Source: DATGSL01 sp964645585 (GTDB lineage: Bacteria > Verrucomicrobiota > Verrucomicrobiia > Opitutales > T3Sed10-336). From it: a DNA stretch of 64,000 bases. Both the position numbers and the translations under genes were made by a program. Position 1 is the first letter of the stretch, and each line of letters opens with the position of its first letter. The notes beneath the pieces are model-generated. The model was not told the origin of the DNA. It worked only from the letters and a program-made list of their open reading frames with translations, and searched no databases. Shown piece after piece: positions 45,747 to 56,700 of this stretch. The DNA is taken from positions 52,576-116,575 of the forward strand of contig CAZYAN010000004.1 of the NCBI GenBank assembly GCA_964645585.1, in the 5' to 3' direction.

Positions 45747-47558
45747 TTATTGGATTTCGATCGGAAAAGTCGTGCTTCCGCGGAACTCGCCGGAAACGGG
45801 AATCGCCGTTTCCCAGACGGTGGTATGCGAGACCGGGACGACTTGCTTGCGGCTTTGCGAGGATTGGAAAGCGGATGCGACCGACGGCAGGAGATTCGGC
45901 ATCCCGGTCCCTTCAACATTCAAACCGGGAGCGCGCCGGACAAGCTTCAGGTAGATTGCCTGACGGCCCCGGTGTCGCCGCGCGCGCTCGAGAATTTGCT
46001 CGAGCGAGTTTGGTTCTCCCTGCTGGTCGGCTTCGTACTGGAGCGCCGCCCCGGCATCACCCGCGAAGAGCGTCAGCTGCCCTTCGCGCAGATGCAGCGG
46101 GACTGGTACCTCCACTCGCTCAACCGTCCGCTCGCCGCGGTAATTCCGCAAAACGAGATCGACGCCCACCGTTTCGCCCGGTTTGACGCGCTTCCGGTCG
46201 ATCGAGGCCGACTCGAGTCGCGAGATCATCCACTGGTCACGAAAGGAGATATCGTACGTCACCGCCTCAATGCGCGGCGCCCCGTAGAAATTGTTCATCA
46301 GGCGGCGATGCAGATCGAGGTGCTCCATCGCGAGGCGCAGCGGCGAGTTCGATCCGCTAGAAACATCCTCCTGAACAATCGGCGCACGGTCTTCAATCTC
46401 CCAGGCCGACCGAATGAAGAACGTTTGCTCGCGGCTGGTCTCCATCGTGCGCGTCAGCGACTCCGTCAGGGCCATCGCCGAAACGAGAGGCGACAGCCTA
46501 GGGTGCTCGAAGAGATTGCCGGAATAGGTCCGCGTCTCACCGTTCTCTCCTTCGATATTCAGCGTGAACTTTGTCACCGGTGCCTCGCGTCCAATCCGGC
46601 CCGCGATCGCGCTCAGGCGATCTTGATAAATCGAACCGATCACTGGACCGGTGTTGCTCAGTTTAAACGAACTTTGCACGGAGCGAATCACGGTCATCAC
46701 TTCCGCCGCCGCCATCGGCAGATCCGTTGCACCCATGCCGAACAGCGGGTGACCGAACGCGAGGATCCGGTCGCCGTCGCGATAGGTCACGGTTCCCGTG
46801 CCGGCAACATTGAAATCCCCGTCGAGCAGCACGCCGGCAACCGCCGACCCCGGCTGCAGGTCCGCGTCGATCTCCGTCGCCGCCCGGCCCATCGGCACCA
46901 GCGAAGGCTCAAGGCCAAGCGCGCGAAACTCATCGGCAAACGCGGCGACGACCGACGAAGAGATTCCCGAAATCGTCAAAGCGGTCGGGAGCGGCCGCAA
47001 ATGCGACTGCATCCAATCGCGCGGCGGCAAACTGGCTGAATTTCCGCCCAATCCACCCTGCGGCGCCGCCTCGACCGGTTCCGGCGGGCGCCGCCACTCC
47101 GACGCGACACGGCCCTCCGTCTCCTCAAACCGCTCGAACAACTCGAGCATGTCCGCGATCGGCGTCACACCGATGATCGCCTGCTCTTTCGACCACGTGA
47201 AGCCGTAGGCATACGCGCCGATCAGCTTGCCGTCGATGTAAACCGGACTTCCGCTCATGCCGGCGACCGGCCCGGAAAGGATGTTTTCCGGATCGAGCGC
47301 CTGACAGATGATCAGCGAGCGCCCCGGTCCAACGAAATTCTCCGCCACCCCAAGAACTTCGAGCGGATACTCCTGGATCTCGGTGCCGGAAACGACGGTT
47401 CGCCAGTGACCTTCCATTCCCGCCCGGATTTCTTCGAGAGGCATCAAAGGAACCTCAGGCGCCGCCTCTGTCTCCGCCAGGGCCGAAAAACCCGTCATTG
47501 GAAAAATGGCAAGAGCAACCCAAACCCAGCGAATCCGGCCTCTCATGATCCAATTCAT
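45747..47558 (-). CDS. SpoIVB peptidase S55-domain protein, exported
   Basis: A 603-residue protein. The N-terminus MNWIMRGRIRWVWVALAIFP is a signal sequence. The conserved core GPVAGMSGSPVYIDGKLIGAYAYGF, cut here as GMSGSPVYIDGKLIGA, contains the probable catalytic Ser of the S55 (SpoIVB) family. GDRILAFGHPLFGMG follows, with a His that may be functionally important. The C-terminal half is beta-rich. In Bacillus SpoIVB activates sigma-K during sporulation; here no sporulation gene is present, so its substrate must differ. ATG 47558 is preceded by AGGGGG. The gene is divergent from the giant protein gene and heads a three-gene leftward cluster. Confidence 0.78.
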   Translation of the reverse strand: MNWIMRGRIRWVWVALAIFPMTGFSALAETEAAPEVPLMPLEEIRAGMEGHWRTVVSGTEIQEYPLEVLGVAENFVGPGRSLIICQALDPENILSGPVAGMSGSPVYIDGKLIGAYAYGFTWSKEQAIIGVTPIADMLELFERFEETEGRVASEWRRPPEPVEAAPQGGLGGNSASLPPRDWMQSHLRPLPTALTISGISSSVVAAFADEFRALGLEPSLVPMGRAATEIDADLQPGSAVAGVLLDGDFNVAGTGTVTYRDGDRILAFGHPLFGMGATDLPMAAAEVMTVIRSVQSSFKLSNTGPVIGSIYQDRLSAIAGRIGREAPVTKFTLNIEGENGETRTYSGNLFEHPRLSPLVSAMALTESLTRTMETSREQTFFIRSAWEIEDRAPIVQEDVSSGSNSPLRLAMEHLDLHRRLMNNFYGAPRIEAVTYDISFRDQWMISRLESASIDRKRVKPGETVGVDLVLRNYRGERTVERVEVPVPLHLREGQLTLFAGDAGAALQYEADQQGEPNSLEQILERARRHRGRQAIYLKLVRRAPGLNVEGTGMPNLLPSVASAFQSSQSRKQVVPVSHTTVWETAIPVSGEFRGSTTFPIEIQ

Positions 47559-47765
47559 CAAGCCCCCTAAAGAACAGCACCCCGCGACTTTGTTCAATAA
47601 GTTTGTCCAAGTCACCAGAACCCTGAGCGATCCTATGGTTGCACTCGGAGCTCTTTCAACCTTTCCTCTCATCGGCCGGCTTGGCCCCTGCGCCCGACGC
47701 CTGAATGCACACCGTAACAACCGATATTCGAGCCCGATTCTCCGGCCTCTTCTGCAGTCTTATTC

Positions 47766-50700
47766 ATGAAATTTCTCCTCTCCGTTCTCGCCAGCGCTAT
47801 CTTCACCTCGCGAATTTGGCGGCGCCTGTGGCCCCTGTTCCTCGGAGCGATCTGCGGGCTTGTCCCGTCCCCCCCTGTCGCCGAAGCCAACGTCGCGCGC
47901 GTCACCCGCACCACGCCGGCACCGAGTCTGGCAACGGGTTTCGAGCCGGAGGACGGGTTCGGCATCGGGCCGATCCACGGCGTGCGGGAATGGCAGTTCG
48001 CCGGAGGCGGCGCGGCGGCGGTGGTGGCCGGTGGCATCCACGAGCAATCCTTGCGAATTGCCCCCTCGAACAATGCCGGAGCTCCATTTGGAATTGTTTA
48101 CACGCCCGCAACGAACCTCATGACCTCCGAGTCCGTCCTCTGGCAGGCGAACGTAAAGCTCGTGCCTTCCTCGAATGGTGAACACGACCGCTTCGGCTTA
48201 CTGCTCCATTCCGGAAAAGACGTCCTGGCGGAAGTCGCGTTTCACCTCGATGACGAGGGACGGATTTTCGCCACGACCGATCGCGACCCCGACGGGGGTC
48301 ATTACACCGGGTACGCCGTCAATACCGACACGCTTCTGCCCATAAACATCTTCGTGGATCACACGCGACTCCGCTACCTCGTCACGATCGGCGATACGGT
48401 CGCGGTGCCTGCCACCGGAATGATTTTGCCCGCCGCGGGAGAGCGGAGGACGCCCCTGCACCTCGGCTTTTTCGCGGAAACAGCGAATCCGGGCAACGCG
48501 GGCAACGGCCACATGCTCGTGGACGACTTCGCCGTCTCGTTCCACGGAACATTCCCGGCTCCCGTCATCAATCAATTCGCCCCGCCTCCGTCCGGTCATG
48601 CGGGAACCGTCACCGGAACCGTACGCACCGAGGGTTGGGGCAAGATCTCGCACCAGTGGTATCTCGGACAATCCGGGGACACGACAGAACCGGTCGAAGG
48701 CGCGACCGAACCGGAGCTTTCCCTTGCCGCGGGCGACGCGGCCGAATCCTATTGGGTGCGACTCCACAACGCCTACGGCCACATTGACTCTCCCGCGCAA
48801 ATCTTCGGCGGGGGCTCCGCCGTCTGGCGCAGGTTTGACGGCCGCTCCCTGCCTTGGGCGAACCAAACCCGGCAGGCGCTGGTGATCGATGAACATCTGT
48901 TCGTATCCGGCTTCCAAGGCTCGCCCGGCCGGATCGAGGCGTATCCATTGAATGGATCGCGACCGGATGTCGACCTTCCGACATCCATCGAACAACCGGA
49001 ATCGATCTACGGGTACAACTTTGGCGAAAGTCTGGCGGCAGCGGGAGAATGGCTGATTGCCGGGACGCCGGCCGGTCCATACCAGTTCTCGCCCGGAAAG
49101 GTCTACGTGTACCAGAAGAATCCCGATTCAGGAGACTGGACGGTTGCGGCGACGCTCCAGGCACCGGACGGCGGCACCGCGGGCGATCGGTTCGGGGCGG
49201 CGGTTGCGACCGACGGAGATTGGCTCTTTGTGGGGGCACCGGGAACCGCCTCGGGCGGTGTTGAACAGCGAGGCGCGGTTCATCTGTTCCGGCGCGACCA
49301 AGGCGGCGCGAATGCGTGGGGATTCGTGCGAACGCTGACCCCGGAATCCACCTCCGGTCCAGCGCGCTTCGGTGCCACGATCTCCCAAAGCGGGCCGCTG
49401 CTGGCCGTCGGCGCCCCCGCTCACACGGCCGGTGGATCCTGGGACGCGCACGGTGCGGTGCTGGTCTTTCATCGCGATCAGAATGGCGGTGGTTCGTGGG
49501 GACAACGGGCGTTTCTGCGCCCGGCTTCGAGCGCGGCGGTGGACCAATTCGGTTCCGCCGTCTCCCTGAGCGGTTCGCGCTTGGCGGTCAGCGCGCCCGG
49601 GGCGGCCTTTTTGGGAACCGACGGGGCCGGAATGGTGACGGTTTGGTCGAATGCTTCAGGCGACGGGAGAACCTGGACGGAGGATGCCCGGTTCGGCCCT
49701 CGGTTCGCGGGAAGTTTCGTGAGCTTTGGGGAGCGCCTTGCGTTGCGCGGCGACCGGCTGATCCTGTCGGACGAAGGACCCGCCGCCGGAATCGATCCCC
49801 GTCAAATTGTCGTGGCGGAACGAGTCCCCGGAGAGGAACGCTGGGAAACGGTCGCGCGGATCGTTCTTCCCGGATCCAGCGACGGGTTCGGCGATCTGGC
49901 CCTCGGTGCCGATTTTGGCGTCGCGGTCAATGAGTCGGAGTTGACCTTTTTCGGTGCCGGACGCGATTTCTCGGCTCCCGGGCTGCAGGGTTCGGAGCCG
50001 TTGGCTCTGCCTGCGATCCCGCGTTTCTCGACGCCCGACTCCCTGGACGGCGTGCGCCTGGAAGACCTGTTTGCGGAACGACTCGTCGACGGCGCCGGAC
50101 GTCCGCTGCTGCTGGCCGTGAGCGAGGTCTCCGTTTCCCCGAGCGGCGTTTGGCAGATCCGCCGGGAGAATCAGGAAAGCTGGAACGACCTTCCCGCGCT
50201 CTCGTCGAGTGAAGCTTATCTGCTGGACCTCCGGGACCAGGTGCGTTTTGTGCCGGACACCGGCAGCTTCGGTGTGGCGACCCTCACCTTCCGGGCTTGG
50301 GCCGGAGGAGGATCGCCGGGAACCTTCGTCGACACCACCGATGCCGGCGATGACGAGCTAAGCGCGGCGCACGTGATCGAACAGGAGGTTGTCGACACCA
50401 ACGCGCGGCCGACCTTCGCCACACAACCTCTGACGACCGCATTCGAAGGCGTGCCTTACACCTACACCGTGCGGGCCTCGGACGCGGACGCCGACCAGTC
50501 GTTGACATTTCTCGCCGACGAACTTCCCGACTGGCTGTCCTTGATCCCGCTGGACAACCGCAGCGCCCGCCTGACCGGAACGCCTCCAACGGAAGCCGGC
50601 GCGAGCTACCTCATAACGCTCCGTGTAACCGATGGCGATACCGGGCACGCGGTCCAGTCGTTCACGCTGAGCCCGGTCCCGGCTGATTCTCCCGAATGGA

Positions 50701-53700
50701 CATTGCGGGCCCCTCTCGCATGGGAGGATGGCTCGCTCTACATCGATGCCCTCGCGAGCAGCGGAAACACCTTGTTGCTTGCCTACAATCTCAGCGGCGA
50801 ACGCGGTTTCAAAGCTTTCGATCTCGTGCTGACCGAGGATGAAGACCCGCGATGGGTTTCCGCGGGAGAACAGGTGACCGGCACCAACGGACTGTTCGCT
50901 TTCGAAAATACCACGGTGGCGGTCGGACAACCGGATGCCGCCATCGATTTGCCGGATGGAACCCGAATCGGGGCGGGGAAGGTGCAACTGTTTGAGCGTC
51001 ACCTTGGCGGCACGGACCGCTGGGGCGCCCTCCGGGCCATTGTCTCTCCGGAACCGCTCGCTGGCCGGAGGTTTGGCAGCTTCGTTGCGCTGGCAAGCGA
51101 CCGCCTGTTTATAACCGAGAAAACCGACGCGAACTATCTTTCCAGAGAAGGCCGTCACCTCGTATTCCACCGAAACAAAGGCGGCGCCGGCGAATGGGGC
51201 CTGGAAGCGATTATCGAGGCGCCGGAAGGAAAGAGGTTTTTTGATCTCCCCACTAGTTCACCGTTCGCGACAGATGGCAACTGGGTCGTCGCCAATTTTC
51301 AGGAAGGCGGATTCGGCCTCTACAGTCGCGTCGGAGAGACCTGGACCCTGCGGCAGACGCATCTTCTCGAAGAGGGCCGCTACGCTCAACTCGCTTTGGC
51401 GGACGGCATCCTCGCCGCCACGCGCCGGGCATCGGATGAAACGTATGCGCTGGATGTCTGGCGACTCGACGGCGAGGAATGGAGTTTCGCCGGAAGCCGC
51501 GAGGCGACTGAGTCCGGACTCTTCGGGAGCGAATCGCCCTTGTTGCTGTGTCCCGGTTTGCTGGCGACCCGGCACCAGAGCGATCCTGTGATCGGAGGGC
51601 AAACCGTGGTGGTTTTTGACACGACGGTGCCCGATCCGGCCGAATGGACTGTCGCGGGGCGCTTGGCGTTCAATGGCCAGGCCAACAGCTTTGGACGATT
51701 ACTCGGAAGTCTCGGAGAAGGGATTGTCGCGTCCGGTTCGCCCCTGACCTCCACCGCCCAGCTCGGCTACTTCGATCTCGGCATCGGAAATCTCGCCCCT
51801 GTTCTTTCGGCGACAGGTCCGCGAACATTGGGCTCCCTGCCCGAAGAGGCGACGGCGGACACGGCGCCGACCTGGAACGTCGGTGCTCTCGCCGCGGAGA
51901 TGGGCGCGGATTTCAATGGGGACGAACTCGGACTCGCAGTCATGCAAACGGAGACAAACGAGAAAGGACGCTGGGAGTATCAGTTGGGGCGAGACGCCTG
52001 GACCGAGATCCACTCCTATGTCACTATGCGCGCGAGATTGTTGCCGCCGGCGGCCCAAATACGTTTCGTTCCCGCCCCCGATTTCGCGGGACGTTCGCCG
52101 GAGCTCACCGTTCGGATCTGGGATCAAACAACCGGGGCTTCGGAGGCATGGATCGAGTTGCCGACGCCAGGCGGCTCCAGCGCTTACAGCGCCGAAAGTA
52201 TCGGGCTTCGCGTGCATGTGGAAGAGATTCCGGACGCGCCTGTGATCATCGCCCCGAGTCATGTCTTCGCCGATCCCGGTGAAGCGATCGCCATTCCAAT
52301 ACAAGTCACGGACGTGGACGCGGGGGATACAGCATCGCTGACCGTCCAGGAAAAACCCTCCTGGCTGACCGTGGTGCCCGAGGATTCTGGCGATTCCTGG
52401 ACGCTTGTCGGAATCGCTCCCGAGGAGCCGATCGATTTCTACATGACCGTGCACGCCACCGACAGTTTCGGCGAGGTATCGGTTCGACCAGTCGGAGTGA
52501 TCGTCCGCGATCCGGCGACCGAACCGGAGACTCTGGAAGTCACCTTTCCCGACAATGGATCCCTGAAGCAACTGCGTGATGTTGGCCTTTCCGGCGACTG
52601 GATCGCGGTCTCCCCGAGCGTCCGGTCTACCCAGACAGGGCGCGTGAGTCTTTACCGGCGCGATGCCGCAACCGGCGAATGGAACCATTCGAAGACCATC
52701 GAAGGAACAACCTCCGACTTCGGCGACTCGGTTGTTCTCAAAGGCGATCGGCTCGTGATCGCCGATTCCACGACAGGGACGATCTTCATTCATGAACGCG
52801 ACAGCGGCGGCACCGATCAATGGGGCCGCGCCGCCACCTTTTCGACTCCGGGCGCGTCCCGGGATCGATACGGCGCGGCGATCGACGTCGATGGGAACTG
52901 GGTCGCAGTCGGCGCGCCCAACAGCAATCCCACCGAAGATTTCCCCACCTATTATCAGGGCGCCGTGTATTTATATCGTCGTGACAGCTCGGGAAACTGG
53001 ACATATGCGAAGGAGATCGAGATCGGCTCTCCGACTTCAGCCGACAGAGCGGGGGCGGCCGTGGCTTTGAGCGGAGACCGTCTCGCCGTCGGCCTCCCGG
53101 GACGCGGAAGGTCGACCCGCTATGGAGCGGTGCAGGTGTTCGAACGAAACACGGGTGGCGCTGATCAGTGGGGCATCGAAGCGAGCTTTTCCGGGGTCTA
53201 TCGATACGGCAGCGGTTACACGTCCAGAGCCGGCTCGGCCCTCACCCTGGACGGCAATGACCTGGTGGCCGTTTCGCTTCCCGATAACGGGTTTCTCGGA
53301 CACTACCGGCTCGGGGCGGACGGAAGCTGGAACTTGCATGCCACCCTGCCCGACCCGCTCGATCCCGAGGACCCGCCTCAATACCTGAACCTGCACCTTG
53401 CGGATGGCGTTCTGGCTGCGAGTCATTCGCATGCGAAGCCTGTCGATGACGTGGCCCGCGGCGCGGTTTACCTGCATAAATGGGATGAGACGGATAACTC
53501 CTGGAGCAATGCCGGCGTCCTCGTGTTTCGTCCCGATCCCGCCACGCAACCCGCGGACAACCTTCTCTCCCATGACGGCAAACACCTGATCATGGGCCGT
53601 TCATCCTCCGAAAGGGATCCGGCAACCGTGAACAATCTGGTCGAGATCCATGATCTGAATACACCAGAGCCGATGGCTCCCGGACTCGGAGCGGGTGATA

Positions 53701-56700
53701 GCGTGGTACACGCCTTCGAGGCGGGATCCCCCGATCCCCTCCCGGTCAGCGCATTGATTGCCAACGCGGCCAATCTCGCCCGCGCCCATTTGGGCGTTGC
53801 GCTGGTTGCCGGCATGCCCGCCGACGGAGCCTGGTCGTATCAACTGCCGGGAGAAGACTGGTTGCCGCTGCCCGCCGATTTGTCCCCGGCACACGCATTG
53901 CTCTTATCGGCGGACGCCCGCCTTCGCTTCATCCCGAATGACTCCACCTGGACCGGAACGCTCGCGGAAGCGCTCCGATTCCGCATCTGGAGCGGCGCCG
54001 ATGGCGAGGGCGGAGATCGCGCGGACACCACCATTCCCGGCATCACGTTCTCCGCCGGATCGGCCAGCGTGAATGTAGAGGTTTCGCCGGTCGCGGCCGA
54101 CGGAAACACCCCGCCCGTTATCGTCGACACAACTCCCATCACACTCACTCAACCCGAGATCGCCGATGTCGCCGATCGCCCGGTCTGGCGAGTCGGAGAC
54201 GTTTTTGCCGGACGACTCGCGGATGCCGAGACAGCGGATCCCGACAAGCTCTCGCTTCTCGTCGTCAATGGGTATGACCAAGTTGAATTCAGTATCAATG
54301 GCGGGAGCTCTTGGGAGCCCATGCACAGGTATTACCCGGGCTCGGGCTATCGCTATCCTTCACTCCGCGATGCCGTCGTCCTGACGAGCTCGACGCTCTT
54401 GCGCTACAATTCCAGCGCGCCGTCCACAGTCGAACTTACCCTGCGCGCGACCGATCAACTCGGTTTGCATTACTCGGTGGATACGCTCGCTGAAGGAGCG
54501 TCACCGCTTTCGGCCGAACAGATCACACTGACATTCGAAACGGTAGACGTGCCGGAGGCCCCGGAAATTATTCGCCTCGTTTACAACCCGGCCCGTGTCG
54601 GCCTCGCGTTCACTGGCAATGTCGTCGCCGTTGATCCGGATTCGCAGTCCGAATCGTCCCCGCAACCGTCCCTCACCTTGCAAAATGCCCCCGCCTGGCT
54701 TGCCCTCGTCGACGCGGGAGACGGCACCGGCATATTCACCGGAACTCCCGACGCGGCGGGCGAGGTTTCTTTCACCGTCGTGGCTGCTGACGAAACCGGC
54801 CTCAGGGACGAACGTCCTGTACAACTCGCCATTGAAGCTGCCGACAGCGTCTTTACCTGGTCCTATCCTCCCGACATCGTCCTGCCAGCCGCCGCGTCCG
54901 CGGCCGCATCGGACGACGGAGTGATCGTCACCGGTCATCCTGCCACAAGGGTCAATAATTATCCGGACGCGGGAACGGTGCTCATCCGCCAGCGGGACCC
55001 GGCGACCGGAGCGGTGGAATCTATCGGAACGTTAATCCCGCCCGAGCCCTCCTCCCGCGGAAGGTTTGGATCCGCGGTCGCGATTTCCGGACAGTACCTT
55101 TACGTCGGCGCGTCCGGAACCGGAATAAACGGATCGGTCTTCGTCTACAAACGTTCAAGCATCCCGGGCAATGACTGGACCTTCTTACGCCAACTCACGC
55201 CGACCGAGACGATCTCAAGCGGCGGCGATTTCGGGGCTGCGCTCGCCACGAGCGGCGATCTCCTCGCGGTCGGCAGTCCGAACGAATACAATACCGACTA
55301 CCGCCGCGTCGGCGCGGTTAGGCTCTATTCCCGCGATCTCGGCGGAGCCGAGCAATGGGGCCAGCTTACATTCATCCAGCCCGAGACCGAGCTCCATCTG
55401 AAATTCGGCCAAGCGATCGCCCTCGCGGACGACCGTCTGCTGATCGGCGCGCCCGGCGATGCCGACGGAGGAAGCGCGGCTCTGCACACGATCCACGCGG
55501 GCGGAACGAACCAATGGGGGCGGACCGCGATTTTGCAAGCGCCCAACGTGATCGCCTTCGGCACTTCCGTCGCGGTCGCCGGAGACGACCTCTGGATCGG
55601 CGCGCCGGACGGAGAAGACGGCGGTGAAGTCGTTCAATTTTCCCGCGATACGGGAGTTGACGATTCCTGGATGTTGACTCGAACGTTCCCGTCGCCATTC
55701 CCGGGAGCCGCGACGCGGTTCGGAGCAGCGCTCGCCGCGCGCGGGGATCGAGTCATCATCGCGAGCCCCGGCCATACGGCGCCGCATGACGCGGTCGGCG
55801 TGCTTTATGCATTCGCTCGCACCGAGGACGGATCCGCTTGGGACGTGAGCCACCGCGCGACGCCTCCTCTGCATAGGGAAACCCTTCTTCCACTTCCGTT
55901 TGCGTCGGAAAGGTTCTTCGGCGGCGTGCTGGAACAGGATTCCGGAACTCTCACCCACACGTTCTTGCCGGAAACCAAGACTCCGCCCGTCGTCCTGGCG
56001 GGGGAGCACGTAATCCTTCATCCGGTCGCCGAAGATACTCCGACGGAAGAGGCTCCGCGTACTGTTGCCGCCGCGCTGACCACCGTTGCGGTTCGAGATG
56101 CCGAAGCGGATGCTCCGGGGGCCGCCGTCCTTTCGGTCGATTCCTCCCTGGGAGTGTGGCACTATCGCCAAGCGGGCGGCGACTGGGCGGCATTTCCCGC
56201 TCTCGCTTCCGGGGAAGTTTTGTTGCTGGCGCCATGGGATGAACTGCGCCTGACCCCCGCCCCCGATCTCCACGGCGATCAAGCCGACGCGGTCATATTT
56301 CATGCCTGGACCGGATCCGTCACCGACGCGGGAGTCGCCGCACTCGCCGACATCGACCCGGCGGAGCTCAGTTCGGAAACCATCGCGGCCACGGCCAGGA
56401 TCCTTGCCATCAATGACGCGCCGGTGGCTGCCGAAGGAGTTTCTCGAACCCTGCGCGCCCGCGCGACAGAGGAGCGAGCCATCGAAATCGGTGTGGCTGA
56501 ACTGATCGGCGACAGCGCGACCGACATCGATTCTCCCGATCTCGGGCTCGCGCTCATCGCGGTGGACAATGACGCCGGCACCTGGTCCTGGCGCGACGGA
56601 GAGGATTCGCCATGGACGGCGTTGCCCGCCGTGAGCCCCGTTCAAGCTTTGCTCCTCGACCCGGACGCGAGCCTCCAAGTCGCATTGGCCGATCATGTCG

